From Pseudomonas sp. FP2335 (GTDB taxonomy: Bacteria > Pseudomonadota > Gammaproteobacteria > Pseudomonadales > Pseudomonadaceae), in NCBI RefSeq assembly GCF_030687535.1, contig NZ_CP117437.1:3865501-3929500 (forward strand): a stretch of DNA of 64,000 nucleotides, read 5' to 3'. The position numbers and the translations under genes were made by a program. Shown here in pieces: positions 29,288-38,629 of this stretch. The notes below the pieces were generated by a model, which worked only from the letters and a program-made list of their open reading frames with translations, was not told where the DNA came from and ran no database searches. Every line of letters starts with the position of its first letter. The stretch's first letter is position 1.

Positions 29288-30541
29288 ATGGGCACGCACG
29301 TAATCAAGATGCCGGACATTGGCGAAGGCATCGCGGAAGTTGAACTGTCGGTGTGGCATGTGAAAGTCGGCGACATGGTGGTTGAAGACCAGGTGCTGGC
29401 GGATGTGATGACCGACAAGGCGATGGTGGACATTCCCTCGCCGGTGCACGGCAAGGTGATCGCCCTCGGCGGCGAACCGGGTGAAGTCATGGCCGTGGGC
29501 AGTATCTTGATCAGCATTGAAGTGGAAGGCGCGGGCAATGCCAAGGACGCGCCGGTGATAAAGGAGGCGCCCAAAGCGGCGCCCGTGGCACCTGTGGTAG
29601 AAGCCAAGCCCGCGCCGGCTGCCGTTGTCAGCAAACCCGCGCCGGCACCTGTTTGCCGTGCAGCCGACGAACGTCCCCTGGCCTCCCCGGCCGTGCGCAA
29701 GCACGCATTGGACGCCGGGATTCAGTTGCGCCTGGTCCAGGGCACGGGCCCGGCCGGGCGAATCCTGCACGAAGACCTCGACGCCTACCTGCAACAAGGC
29801 ACAGCGAAGGCTTCAGCCACCGCCAACCCCTATGCCGAACGCAACAGCGAAGAGCAGATCCCGGTGATCGGCATGCGCCGCAAGATTGCCCAGCGCATGC
29901 AGGACGCCACCCGCCGCGCCGCGCATTTCAGCTACGTGGAAGAAATCGACGTGACCGCCCTCGACGAGCTGCGTGTACACCTCAACGAAAAACACGGCGC
30001 CACACGCGGCAAGCTGACCCTGCTGCCATTCATCGTGCGTGCCATGGTTGTTGCGCTGCGCGATTTCCCGCAGATCAACGCGCGTTACGACGACGAAGCC
30101 CAGGTCATCACCCGCCTCGGCGCAGTGCATGTGGGCGTCGCCACCCAGAGCGACGTCGGCCTGATGGTGCCGGTGGTGCGTCACGCTGAAGCCCGCAGCC
30201 TGTGGGGCAACGCCGAGGAGATCGCGCGCTTGGCCACCGCCGCGCGCAATGGCAAGGCCAGCCGTGACGAGCTGTCCGGCTCGACGATCACCCTGACCAG
30301 CCTGGGCGCGTTGGGCGGCATCGTCAGCACGCCGGTGCTGAACCTGCCGGAAGTGGCCATCGTCGGCGTCAACCGAATCGTCGAGCGGCCGATGGTGATC
30401 AAGGGCCAGATCGTGGTGCGCAAAATGATGAACCTCTCCAGCTCCTTCGATCATCGCGTGGTCGATGGCATGGACGCGGCGCAATTCATCCAGGCCATTC
30501 GCGGCCTGCTCGAACAACCCGCCAGCCTGTTTTTGGAGTAA
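29288..30541 (+). CDS. bkdB: Branched-chain 2-oxo acid dehydrogenase E2 (lipoamide acyltransferase)
   Basis: E2 core of 417 residues. Lipoyl domain 1-80 with the lipoylated Lys in VMTDKAMVDIPSP, an Ala/Pro-rich linker about 85-125, a peripheral subunit-binding domain about 130-165 (SPAVRKHALDAGIQLRLVQGTGPAGRI), and a catalytic domain with HRVVDGMDAAQF near the C-terminus. Its start follows bkdA2 directly. Confidence 0.95.
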   Translation: MGTHVIKMPDIGEGIAEVELSVWHVKVGDMVVEDQVLADVMTDKAMVDIPSPVHGKVIALGGEPGEVMAVGSILISIEVEGAGNAKDAPVIKEAPKAAPVAPVVEAKPAPAAVVSKPAPAPVCRAADERPLASPAVRKHALDAGIQLRLVQGTGPAGRILHEDLDAYLQQGTAKASATANPYAERNSEEQIPVIGMRRKIAQRMQDATRRAAHFSYVEEIDVTALDELRVHLNEKHGATRGKLTLLPFIVRAMVVALRDFPQINARYDDEAQVITRLGAVHVGVATQSDVGLMVPVVRHAEARSLWGNAEEIARLATAARNGKASRDELSGSTITLTSLGALGGIVSTPVLNLPEVAIVGVNRIVERPMVIKGQIVVRKMMNLSSSFDHRVVDGMDAAQFIQAIRGLLEQPASLFLE

Positions 30542-30544
30542 GTC

Positions 30545-31921
30545 ATGCAAACGTTGAACACGACGCTGCTGATTATCGGCGGCGGCCCCGGCGGTTATGT
30601 GGCGGCGATTCGCGCCGGCCAACTGGGCATCCCGACCATCCTGGTAGAAGGCCAGGCGCTGGGGGGGACTTGCCTGAATATCGGCTGCATCCCCTCCAAG
30701 GCCTTGATCCATGTGGCCGAGCAATTCCAGCAAACCGTGCACCTCAGCCAAGGTTCGCCCCTGGGTATCGATGTGGATGTGCCGACGTTGGACATCCGCA
30801 AAAGCGTGGCATGGAAGGACGGCATTGTTGACCGCCTGACCACCGGCGTTGCCGCACTGCTCAAGAAACACAAAGTGCAGGTGATCCACGGCTGGGCCAA
30901 CGTGGTCGACGGCAAGACCGTCGATGTCGGCGACCGGCGCATCCGCTGCGAACACCTGCTGCTGGCCACCGGCTCGAAAAGCGTCAACCTGCCGATGCTG
31001 CCGATTGGCGGGCCGATCATCTCGTCCACCGAAGCCCTGGCACCGACCCGCGTGCCCAAGCGGCTGATCGTGGTGGGTGGCGGTTACATCGGCCTGGAAT
31101 TGGGGATTGCCTACCGCAAGCTTGGTGCCGAGGTCAGTGTGGTCGAGGCGCAGGATCGTATCCTGCCGGCCTATGACGCCGAGCTGACGGCGCCGGTAAA
31201 CGAATCCCTCAAGCAACTGGGGATGAAGCTGTACCTCAAGCACAGCGTCACCGGGTTTGCCGACGGCCGCCTGCAAGTGCGTGATCCGAACGGCGAGACC
31301 TTGTCACTGGGCACCGATCAGGTGCTGGTCGCCGTTGGTCGCAAACCCAACACCCAGGGCTGGAACCTTGAGGCGCTGGACCTGGAGATGAACGGCGCCG
31401 CGATCAAGATCGACCAGCACTGCCAGACCAGCATGCGCAACGTGTGGGCCATCGGTGATGTAAGCGGCGAGCCGATGCTGGCGCACCGGGCCATGGCCCA
31501 GGGCGAAATGGTCGCCGAACTGATCAGCGGCAAGCATCGCGAGTTCACCCCGGCAGCGATCCCGGCGGTGTGTTTTACCGACCCGGAACTGGTGGTGGTC
31601 GGCAAGACCCCGGATGAAGCCAAGGCCGCAGGCCTGGATTGCATCGTGTCGAGCTTCCCCTTCGCCGCCAATGGCCGGGCGATGACCCTGGAGTCGAAAA
31701 CCGGCTTCGTGCGGGTGGTGGCACGTCGCGATAACCACCTGATCGTCGGCTGGCAAGCGGTTGGCGTCGGCGTGTCCGAGCTGTCCACCGCCTTTGGCCT
31801 GAGCCTGGAAATGGGCGCGCGCCTGGAGGATGTGGCGGGCACGATCCATGCCCACCCGACCCTGGGCGAGGCCGTGCAGGAAACGGCTTTGAGAGCCTTG
31901 GGGCACGCGTTGCACCTGTAG
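30545..31921 (+). CDS. lpdV: Dihydrolipoamide dehydrogenase of the bkd complex (E3-Val)
   Basis: Flavoprotein of 458 residues. FAD motif [12 protein letters not shown], redox disulfide [16 protein letters not shown] motif [13 protein letters not shown]-terminal His-Glu pair in [12 protein letters not shown]. Last gene of the bkd operon, three bases after bkdB; a REPIN follows. Confidence 0.95.
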   Translation: MQTLNTTLLIIGGGPGGYVAAIRAGQLGIPTILVEGQALGGTCLNIGCIPSKALIHVAEQFQQTVHLSQGSPLGIDVDVPTLDIRKSVAWKDGIVDRLTTGVAALLKKHKVQVIHGWANVVDGKTVDVGDRRIRCEHLLLATGSKSVNLPMLPIGGPIISSTEALAPTRVPKRLIVVGGGYIGLELGIAYRKLGAEVSVVEAQDRILPAYDAELTAPVNESLKQLGMKLYLKHSVTGFADGRLQVRDPNGETLSLGTDQVLVAVGRKPNTQGWNLEALDLEMNGAAIKIDQHCQTSMRNVWAIGDVSGEPMLAHRAMAQGEMVAELISGKHREFTPAAIPAVCFTDPELVVVGKTPDEAKAAGLDCIVSSFPFAANGRAMTLESKTGFVRVVARRDNHLIVGWQAVGVGVSELSTAFGLSLEMGARLEDVAGTIHAHPTLGEAVQETALRALGHALHL

Positions 31922-31934
31922 AACCGCAACCCCC

Positions 31935-32024
31935 TGTGGGAGCGGGCTTGCTCGCGAATGCGGTGGATCAGTCAATAAATCTGCTGACTGACACACCGCA
32001 TTCGCGAGCAAGCCCGCTCCCACA
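31935..32024. repeat. REPIN (TGTGGGAGCGGGCTTGCTCG class)
   Basis: Inverted pair between lpdV and ilvE, 13 bases after the lpdV stop; may mark or protect the 3' end of the bkd message. Confidence 0.9.
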
Positions 32025-32094
32025 CCAAGCCAAGAATGAAGTATTGTTGCGCCCATTCAGAAAAAAACCGACTTGACCAAAGATAGAGGGTGTC

Positions 32095-33114
32095 ATGGGT
32101 AACGAAAGCATCAATTGGGACAAGCTGGGTTTTGACTACATCAAGACCGACAAGCGGTTTCTCCAGGTCTGGAAAAACGGCGAATGGCAAGAAGGCACCC
32201 TGACCGACGACAACGTGCTGCACATCAGCGAGGGCTCCACTGCCCTGCACTATGGCCAGCAGTGCTTCGAAGGTCTCAAGGCCTACCGCTGCAAGGACGG
32301 TTCGATCAACCTGTTCCGCCCGGACCAGAACGCCGCCCGTATGCAACGCAGCTGCGCCCGCCTGCTGATGCCGCATGTGCCGACCGACGTGTTCATCGAC
32401 GCCTGCAAACAAGTGGTCGCGGCCAACGAGCGGTTCATCCCGCCGTACGGCAGCGGCGGCGCGCTGTACCTGCGCCCGTTCGTGATCGGCACCGGTGACA
32501 ACATCGGCGTGCGCACCGCGCCGGAGTTCATCTTCTCGGTGTTCTGCATCCCGGTCGGCGCCTATTTCAAAGGCGGCCTGGTGCCCCACAACTTCCAGAT
32601 TTCCACCTTCGACCGCGCCGCGCCACAAGGCACCGGTGCCGCCAAGGTCGGTGGCAACTACGCCGCCAGCCTGATGCCAGGTTCGGAAGCGAAGAAAGCC
32701 GGTTTCGCCGACGCGATCTACCTGGACCCGATGACCCACTCGAAAATCGAGGAAGTCGGTTCGGCCAACTTCTTCGGGATCACCCACGACAATAAGTTCA
32801 TCACGCCGAAGTCGCCTTCGGTACTGCCAGGCATCACCCGCCTGTCGCTGATCGAACTGGCCAAGACCCGCCTGGGCCTGGAAGTGGTCGAGGGCGAAGT
32901 GTTCATCGACAAGCTGGACCAGTTCAAGGAAGCCGGCGCCTGTGGTACCGCAGCGGTGATCTCGCCGATCGGTGGTATCCAGTACAACGGCAAGCTGCAT
33001 GTGTTCCACAGCGAGACTGAAGTGGGTCCGATCACCCAGAAACTCTACAAAGAGCTGACCGGCGTGCAGACCGGCGATGTTGAGGCGCCAGAGGGTTGGA
33101 TCGTCAAGGTCTGA
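32095..33114 (+). CDS. ilvE: Branched-chain amino acid aminotransferase
   Basis: PLP enzyme of fold type IV, 339 residues, interconverting Val/Leu/Ile and their keto acids. Likely PLP lysine K184 (GAAKVGGNYAAS); EEVGSANFFG and a phosphate-binding GTAAVISPIG segment follow. The length and sequence type match the larger BCAT group rather than the 309-residue E. coli enzyme. AGAGGGTGTC precedes the start. Placed next to bkd, so keto acids it yields feed that complex. Confidence 0.93.
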   Translation: MGNESINWDKLGFDYIKTDKRFLQVWKNGEWQEGTLTDDNVLHISEGSTALHYGQQCFEGLKAYRCKDGSINLFRPDQNAARMQRSCARLLMPHVPTDVFIDACKQVVAANERFIPPYGSGGALYLRPFVIGTGDNIGVRTAPEFIFSVFCIPVGAYFKGGLVPHNFQISTFDRAAPQGTGAAKVGGNYAASLMPGSEAKKAGFADAIYLDPMTHSKIEEVGSANFFGITHDNKFITPKSPSVLPGITRLSLIELAKTRLGLEVVEGEVFIDKLDQFKEAGACGTAAVISPIGGIQYNGKLHVFHSETEVGPITQKLYKELTGVQTGDVEAPEGWIVKV

Positions 33115-33137
33115 AAATGACCTGATCCTGCTGCTCC

Positions 33138-33175
33138 AAAAGGCCCATTTACTGCTGAAGGTAAATGGGCCTTTT
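33138..33175 (+). terminator. Rho-independent terminator after ilvE
   Basis: Perfect 15-bp inverted repeat (AAAAGGCCCATTTAC / GTAAATGGGCCTTTT) around TGCTGAAG, followed by CATTTCC; the T-run is part of the stem. 23 bases after the ilvE stop. Confidence 0.85.
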
Positions 33176-33285
33176 CATTTCCCTGGATCACTGGACGCCT
33201 GAACACCTGTGAGATCTGACAGTAGACGCTAAAAATCATCGAGCCTAATTTGCAACTCTCTAGTTGATAAAACGAGGAGTTACAC

Positions 33286-33567
33286 ATGGCCAAGTACGAA
33301 CTGCGTGTTTACGCTGTGGATTTTGAAGGGGACGGCAGTAAAGAGATCGTGATGGAGACTTACATTAACGAGGTTTTTGATTGGGCTGTCTTCGCGTCGT
33401 CCCGTAAGCAAGACGGCGATTATGATACGGCCTCTTCTACTAACGACGCCGACGGTGACGGGGACTACGATGATGACGACAAAAAACTGTACTTGGCCGT
33501 CGCCAATGCGTTTGCCAAGATGACCGCCTACGCCATCAAGAAACGCAAAAAAAGGACTGGGAAGTAA
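33286..33567 (+). CDS. Small acidic hypothetical protein with one EF-hand-like loop
   Basis: Unrecognised protein of 93 residues with a strong ribosome binding site (CGAGGAG, 8 bases before ATG). Three parts: a predicted alpha/beta N-terminus (KYELRVYAVDFEGDGSKEI), an acidic segment in which residues 54-65 fit an EF-hand loop (D54, D56, D58, G59, Y61, D62, D65), and an amphipathic helix ending in a basic tail (KKRKKRTGK). No signal peptide. Codon and base use is visibly less GC-rich than in neighbours, which may mean recent acquisition. Confidence 0.7.
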   Translation: MAKYELRVYAVDFEGDGSKEIVMETYINEVFDWAVFASSRKQDGDYDTASSTNDADGDGDYDDDDKKLYLAVANAFAKMTAYAIKKRKKRTGK

Positions 33568-33598
33568 ACCGTACACGGCATGACCAGTTTGCCTTCGG

Positions 33599-34495
33599 TC
33601 ATGCATCTGAAACCTTGATGTTTTCTAAAATCTTCTTGCCCATACTGACCCGCGGCTCTACCCCATATCCCAGGGTTTCATAAAACCCCGTCACCGCCTC
33701 ATTCCCGCCGGATATCTGCAGGTTGATCTTCATGCAACCCAGCGCCGTCAACGCCTGTTCCGCATGGCGCACCAGCGAAGACCCCAGGCCATGCCGCCGA
33801 TAATCGGCATGCACCGCCACTGAATACAGCCAGCCACGATGGCCGTCGTAACCGGCAAGAATCGTCCCGATCACGGCCTTCTTATCCGTGGCCACAAAAA
33901 ACAGCCCGTCGTTGACCGCCAGCTTCTTATCGATCGCCAGGGTCGGCAGGTTGTGCGCCGTGTCATACCCAAATGCCTCCTGCCACAAAGCCACCACCTG
34001 CGCCCGGTGCTGGCGGTCGCGATACGGCCCGATGGGGTGGCGGGACAACAGCGTCTTCTCCATCACCAACGTGCGCTCATTGCCATGGTAGACATCGCGC
34101 ACGGTATGAAACCCCAACCTGGTATAGAACGGCTCGGCCGTCAGTGAAGACGGCACGCTCAACACCGTCACGCCGGCCTGGCGGGCACGCAGTTCAATTT
34201 CGGTCATCAGCAACCGGCCAATCCCCTGCCCCTGCAGCGCCGGGTTAACGAACACCGAGCGCACCACGTTGGCATCCAGCGCCGCCGTGGCGACGATGAC
34301 GTCGTCCTGCACCGCCACCAGCACCACCCGGCGCGTCAGCAAGGCCAGTACCGCATCGGGGGTGAAGTTGCTCGCAACCCGGGCGATCACATCTGCCGGG
34401 TAATCCTTCGCGTTGCTGCTGTGCAGGGCAGCCAGGATGACCTGGCTGATGCCCTCGGCATCGGCGGGTTGGGCGAGACGAACGGCGGTAGGCAT
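33599..34495 (-). CDS. Tandem GNAT acetyltransferase
   Basis: Protein of 298 residues made of two GNAT domains. Domain 1 (about 4-145) has the acetyl-CoA loop VNPALQGQGIGRLLM and PFYTRLGF; domain 2 (about 160-290) has VHADYRRHGLGSSLV and GFYETLGY and resembles YpeA. Both have the Q/R-x-x-G-x-G/A loop, so both may bind acetyl-CoA. Start 34495 follows AGGAGGAATC. Substrates unknown. Convergent with the small acidic protein gene; an inverted repeat (GCATGACC, 33578-33604) lies between the two. Confidence 0.85.
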   Translation of the reverse strand: MPTAVRLAQPADAEGISQVILAALHSSNAKDYPADVIARVASNFTPDAVLALLTRRVVLVAVQDDVIVATAALDANVVRSVFVNPALQGQGIGRLLMTEIELRARQAGVTVLSVPSSLTAEPFYTRLGFHTVRDVYHGNERTLVMEKTLLSRHPIGPYRDRQHRAQVVALWQEAFGYDTAHNLPTLAIDKKLAVNDGLFFVATDKKAVIGTILAGYDGHRGWLYSVAVHADYRRHGLGSSLVRHAEQALTALGCMKINLQISGGNEAVTGFYETLGYGVEPRVSMGKKILENIKVSDA

Positions 34496-34540
34496 GATTC
34501 CTCCTGGCTGACGGCGTTTTAGCAAACGCCACAATACCAA

Positions 34541-34629
34541 TGTGGGAGCGGGCTTGCTCGCGAATGCGGTGGATCAGCCAGCTCATCTGTTACTGACACA
34601 CCGCATTCGCGAGCAAGCCCGCTCCCACA
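34541..34629. repeat. REPIN (TGTGGGAGCGGGCTTGCTCG class)
   Basis: Inverted pair between the divergent GNAT and ctlX genes, so it lies upstream of both rather than at a 3' end. Confidence 0.9.
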
Positions 34630-34782
34630 TTTTTGATTGCATTCCACAGCCGGCAGCCGATTCGGTCGCGCCACCCCCAGTTTCAGCTTTCCCGGCTGAG
34701 CCGCCCCCTCGTTTCAGCCGGGATTCATCCCGCACAACCCACAAAATAGCCGCACTGCTCAACCTCATGGATTCGTGCACCC

Positions 34783-35709
34783 ATGCAAACCACCAACACC
34801 GTCTTGATGATTCGCCCGGCGCGCTTTGCCTTCAACCCGGACACCGCGATCAACAACCGTTTCCAACGCCAGCCCGTCGACCCACTGAGTGCACAGCAGA
34901 AAGCGCTGGAAGAGTTCGACGGCTATGTCGACACCCTGCGCCAGCACGGCGTCGAAGTGCTGGTGGTGCAGGACACCCCGGCGCCCCACACCCCCGACTC
35001 GATCTTCCCCAACAACTGGTGGAGCAGCCACGCCGACGGCAGCCTGGTGCTGTACCCGATGGAAGGCCAGAACCGCCGGCTGGAACGCAACAAAGGCGTG
35101 CTGCAAGTGCTGGAACAACGCTTTGCGATCAACAGCACCATCGACCTCAGCCACCTGGAACAACAGAACATCTTTCTCGAAGGCACCGGCAGCATGGTGC
35201 TCGACCGTCAGCACCGCATCAGCTACGCCTGCCACTCCGGGCGCACCCATCACGACGCCCTGCGCCAGTTCGCCGAGCGCCTCGACTACCAGCTCTGCGT
35301 ATTCCACGCCGTCGACCGCCACCATGCGCCGATCTACCACAGCAACGTGATGATGAGCGTCGGCCGCGACCTCTCGGTGGTGTGCCTGCAAGCCCTGCCG
35401 GATGCCGACGAACGCCTGGCCCTGGAACGCTCGCTGCGCGACACCGGCAAGGACATCCTCGCCCTCGACTTCGACCAGCTCGAAGCCTTCGCCGGCAACA
35501 TGCTCGAAGTCCACGACCGCGACGGCCAACCGCTGCTGGTGATGTCGGCCAGCGCCTGGGGTGCCCTGCAACCGGCGCAGCGTGCGCATGTGGAACGCCA
35601 CACCCGGCCGGTGGTGGTGAATATCGACAACATCGAACGCATCGGCGGCGGCAGTGCCCGCTGCATGCTGGCGGAAGTGCACCTGCCAGCCCGTCCCTCA
35701 TTTCAATAA
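34783..35709 (+). CDS. ctlX: Citrulline utilisation hydrolase CtlX (arginine deiminase-related)
   Basis: Guanidino-group-modifying enzyme of 308 residues. Typical motifs: MIRPARFAFNPDTAINNRFQ at the N-terminus, DSIFPNNWWSSH, FLEGTGSMVLDR, YHSNVMMS, and the catalytic Cys in GGSARCMLAEVHLP near the C-terminus. Family members release ornithine from citrulline. Directly upstream of ornithine cyclodeaminase (11-base gap), which fits a citrulline-to-ornithine-to-proline route. Confidence 0.85.
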   Translation: MQTTNTVLMIRPARFAFNPDTAINNRFQRQPVDPLSAQQKALEEFDGYVDTLRQHGVEVLVVQDTPAPHTPDSIFPNNWWSSHADGSLVLYPMEGQNRRLERNKGVLQVLEQRFAINSTIDLSHLEQQNIFLEGTGSMVLDRQHRISYACHSGRTHHDALRQFAERLDYQLCVFHAVDRHHAPIYHSNVMMSVGRDLSVVCLQALPDADERLALERSLRDTGKDILALDFDQLEAFAGNMLEVHDRDGQPLLVMSASAWGALQPAQRAHVERHTRPVVVNIDNIERIGGGSARCMLAEVHLPARPSFQ

Positions 35710-35720
35710 GGAGTCTTGCC

Positions 35721-36764
35721 ATGACCCGTTACATCGACGTCAACGACCTCAGCTACCTGGTGTCGCAAAAAGGCCTGCAAACCTGCATCAGCGAGATGGC
35801 CGAGTACATCCGCGCCGACTACCTGCGCTGGCAGGACTTCGAAAAGTGTGCACGCCTGGCCAACCATTCGCCGGACGGTGTGATCGAGTTGATGCCGGTG
35901 TCGGATGCCTCGCTGTACGCCTTCAAGTACGTCAACGGCCACCCGAAAAACACCCAGGCCGGCATGCTCACCGTGATGGCCTTCGGCGCCCTGGGCGATG
36001 TAGACACTGGCAAACCGGTGCTGCTGGCGGAAATGACCCTGACCACCGCGATCCGCACCGCCGCCACGTCGGCGCTGGTGGCGCGCTACCTGGCACGGGA
36101 CAACAGCCGCAGCATGGCACTGATCGGCAACGGCTCGCAGAGTGAATTCCAGGCCCTGGCCTTCCACGCCATGCTCGGCATCAATGAAATCCGCCTGTTC
36201 GACATCGACGCCAAGGCCACCGCCAAGCTGGCGGCCAACCTCAAGGCGTTCCCGGCAATCAAGGTGATCCTGGCCAGCAGCGTGGCTGACGCAGTGAAAG
36301 GCGCGGACATCGTCACCACCGTCACTGCCGACAAGGCCTACGCGACCATCCTGACCGACGACATGATCGAACCGGGCATGCACCTCAACGCCGTCGGCGG
36401 TGACTGCCCCGGCAAGACCGAGCTGGACCGACGTATCGTCGAGCGTGCCCGCGTGATCGTCGAGTACGAGCCGCAAAGCCGTATCGAAGGTGAAATCCAG
36501 CACATGCCGGAAGATTCGCCGGTGACCGAGCTGTGGCAAGTGATCAACGGGCAAAAACCTGGCCGCGAAAACCCACGCCAGGTCACTTTGTTCGACTCGG
36601 TGGGTTTTGCCATCGAAGACTACTCGGCGCTGCGCTACGTGCTGGATGTGGCCACAGCCCTGGACGTGGGCAGCACCCTTGAACTGGTGCCGGACCTGGC
36701 CGACCCGAAAGACCTGTTTGCGCGTCTGGCCCAGCCGGTCGCACAGCAGAAAAAGCGCGCCTGA
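35721..36764 (+). CDS. ocd: Ornithine cyclodeaminase
   Basis: NAD-dependent enzyme of 347 residues converting ornithine to proline and ammonia (mu-crystallin family). Rossmann motif LIGNGSQSEFQALAFHAMLG, active-site segment LLAEMTLTTAIRTAATSALV and GMHLNAVGGDCPGKTEL are seen. Start 35721 follows AAGGAGTCTTGCC; the frame stays open far upstream but those codons overlap ctlX. Operon with ctlX; a terminator follows. Confidence 0.93.
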   Translation: MTRYIDVNDLSYLVSQKGLQTCISEMAEYIRADYLRWQDFEKCARLANHSPDGVIELMPVSDASLYAFKYVNGHPKNTQAGMLTVMAFGALGDVDTGKPVLLAEMTLTTAIRTAATSALVARYLARDNSRSMALIGNGSQSEFQALAFHAMLGINEIRLFDIDAKATAKLAANLKAFPAIKVILASSVADAVKGADIVTTVTADKAYATILTDDMIEPGMHLNAVGGDCPGKTELDRRIVERARVIVEYEPQSRIEGEIQHMPEDSPVTELWQVINGQKPGRENPRQVTLFDSVGFAIEDYSALRYVLDVATALDVGSTLELVPDLADPKDLFARLAQPVAQQKKRA

Positions 36765-36771
36765 GACCGCT

Positions 36772-36810
36772 CTGGCCTGCCGCTTTGCACCGAGGGCGGG
36801 CCAGTTTTTA
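36772..36810 (+). terminator. Rho-independent terminator after ocd
   Basis: GC-rich stem CTGGCCTGCC / GGGCGGGCCAG with a loop of about 12 bases, followed by TTTTTA, starting 8 bases after the ocd stop. Confidence 0.8.
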
Positions 36811-37009
36811 AGGGATGAAAAGCCGATTCAGCGGGTGTCACAGCCGATTCCGCTGCATTGCCTGTTTTAACAGCGCAATTCGCGCTTTATGCGAGGGGTA
36901 AACGACACAAAAAACGCACCACCTTGAAGCATTCTCTCCGCCAACAAGAACGATTTGTTTCAACTCATTTACTGCCCTGACATCAATTACAAAATATAGG
37001 GACTACACC

Positions 37010-37789
37010 ATGACTCCACTGCGATCACTCTTCGCTGCGTTGCTGTTGCCACTATGCGCCACCGCCGCCCACGCCCAGGAGTGGAAAGAAATCCGCTTCG
37101 GCGTCTTCCCCGAATACCCGCCCTTCGAATCCGTGGCCGCCGACGGCAGCCTGCAAGGTTTCGACATCGATCTGGGCAACGCCATCTGCGCCAAGCTCGA
37201 AGTCAAATGCACCTGGGTGCACAACGAATTCGACGGCATGATCCCGGCCCTGCGTGCGCGCAAGTTCGACGCCATCATGTCGTCCATGGCCGTGACCCCG
37301 GCCCGCGAAAAAATCATCGACTTCACTGACCGCCTGTTCCTCAGCCCGACCTCGGTGATCACCCGCAAGAGCGCCGACTTCGGCGACACCCCCGAGTCGT
37401 TGAAAGGCAAGCAAGTCGGCGTGCTGCAAGGTTCGCTGCAAGAGGCCTACGCCCGTGCACACCTGGCCAAGCTCGGCGCGCAGATCAAGGCGTATCAGTC
37501 CCAGGACCAGAACTATGCCGACCTGCAGAACGGCCGCCTTGATGCGACCCTGACCGACAAGCTCGAAGCCCAACTCAACTTCCTGTCCAAGCCGGAAGGC
37601 GCCGACTTCAAGACCGGCCCGGCGTTCAAAGACCCCACCCTGCCGCTGGACATCGCCATGGGCCTGCGCAAGAACGACCAGGAATTGCGCGCGCTGATCA
37701 ACAAAGGCATCGCGGCGGTGCAAGCGGATGGCACCTACGCACAGATCCAGAAGAAATACTTCGGCGATCAGGACATCTACAACGAGTAA
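37010..37789 (+). CDS. Basic amino acid ABC transporter, periplasmic binding protein
   Basis: Binding protein of 259 residues of the Lys/Arg/Orn (HisJ/ArgT/AotJ) type. Signal peptide ends AHAQ; FGVFPEYPPFESVAADGSLQ and FDAIMSSMAVTPAREKIIDF are the classic ligand-site segments. Next to ctlX/ocd, so arginine, citrulline or ornithine is the likely ligand. A REPIN separates it from its permease genes. Confidence 0.88.
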   Translation: MTPLRSLFAALLLPLCATAAHAQEWKEIRFGVFPEYPPFESVAADGSLQGFDIDLGNAICAKLEVKCTWVHNEFDGMIPALRARKFDAIMSSMAVTPAREKIIDFTDRLFLSPTSVITRKSADFGDTPESLKGKQVGVLQGSLQEAYARAHLAKLGAQIKAYQSQDQNYADLQNGRLDATLTDKLEAQLNFLSKPEGADFKTGPAFKDPTLPLDIAMGLRKNDQELRALINKGIAAVQADGTYAQIQKKYFGDQDIYNE

Positions 37790-37803
37790 GCCAACACCGA
37801 CCC

Positions 37804-37892
37804 TGTGGGAGCGGGCTTGCTCGCGAAGGCGATGTGCCAGACACACATCCAGTGACTGACACTCCGTCTTCGCGAGCAAGCCCGCTCCCACA
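37804..37892. repeat. REPIN between binding-protein and permease genes
   Basis: Inverted pair inside the transporter operon, 15 bases after the binding-protein stop and 36 before the permease start. Its hairpin may protect the upstream message, as REP sequences do between malE and malF in E. coli. Confidence 0.9.
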
Positions 37893-37927
37893 GGGGGATA
37901 TCTGTGCCCTTCAGAGATACTCCCTCC

Positions 37928-38629
37928 ATGAACGAATTCCTAAACTTGCAAGGCTACGGCCCCATGCTCGCCCAAGGCGCGTGGATGACGCTCAAGCTGG
38001 CGTTCCTCGCCCTGGCCCTCAGCCTCGTCCTGGGCCTGATCGCCGCTGGTGCCAAGCTGTCCAGCGTCAGATGGCTACGGGTGCCGGCCACGCTGTACAC
38101 CACGCTGATCCGCAGCGTGCCGGACCTGGTGCTGATCCTGCTGATCTTCTACAGCCTGCAACTGTGGCTCAACGACCTGAGCGAAATGGCCGGCTGGGAT
38201 TACTTTGAAATCGACCCGTTTACCGCCGGGGTGGTGACCCTGGGCTTTATCTACGGCGCGTATTTCACCGAGAACTTCCGCGGCGCGATCCTCAGCGTAC
38301 CCGTCGGCCAACTGGAAGCGGCCACCGCCTACGGCCTGAGTCGCTGGCAGCGCTTCCATCTGGTGCTGTTCCCGCAACTGATGCGCTTTGCCCTGCCGGG
38401 CCTGGGCAATAACTGGCTGGTGCTGCTCAAGTCCACCGCGCTGGTGTCGATCATCGGCCTGTCGGATCTGGTCAAGGCCGCGCAAAACGCCGGCAAGACC
38501 ACCAACGAGCCGTTGTATTTCCTGATCCTCGCGGGCCTGGTCTATCTGGTGATCACCACCCTGTCCAACCGCATCTTCAAGCGCCTCGAACGGCGCTACA
38601 ACCTCGGCATCAAGGGGATGGCGCGATGA
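37928..38629 (+). CDS. Basic amino acid ABC transporter permease (HisQ-like)
   Basis: Membrane subunit of 233 residues, about five helices, with the EAA-type cytoplasmic loop EAATAYGLSRWQRFHLVLFPQ. ATG at 37928 is chosen; the short extension upstream to a GTG at 37904 has no better ribosome site. Overlaps the next permease by four bases. Confidence 0.87.
   Translation: MNEFLNLQGYGPMLAQGAWMTLKLAFLALALSLVLGLIAAGAKLSSVRWLRVPATLYTTLIRSVPDLVLILLIFYSLQLWLNDLSEMAGWDYFEIDPFTAGVVTLGFIYGAYFTENFRGAILSVPVGQLEAATAYGLSRWQRFHLVLFPQLMRFALPGLGNNWLVLLKSTALVSIIGLSDLVKAAQNAGKTTNEPLYFLILAGLVYLVITTLSNRIFKRLERRYNLGIKGMAR

Noticed and set aside
33339..33500. Lanmodulin-like lanthanide binder, suggested by an EF-hand-like loop in a window with a lanthanide-type dehydrogenase
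   Set aside because: Only one loop, no signal peptide and 26 kb away from pedH; lanmodulin is periplasmic with several EF hands.
33578..33604. Inverted repeat GCATGACC / GGTCATGC as a terminator
   Set aside because: No T-run on either side and it overlaps the stop of the GNAT gene, so termination cannot be supported, though a hairpin is possible.
35703..35721. Long in-frame extension of ornithine cyclodeaminase back to 34542
   Set aside because: The upstream codons are an out-of-frame reading of ctlX; AAGGAG and normal protein length fix the start at 35721.
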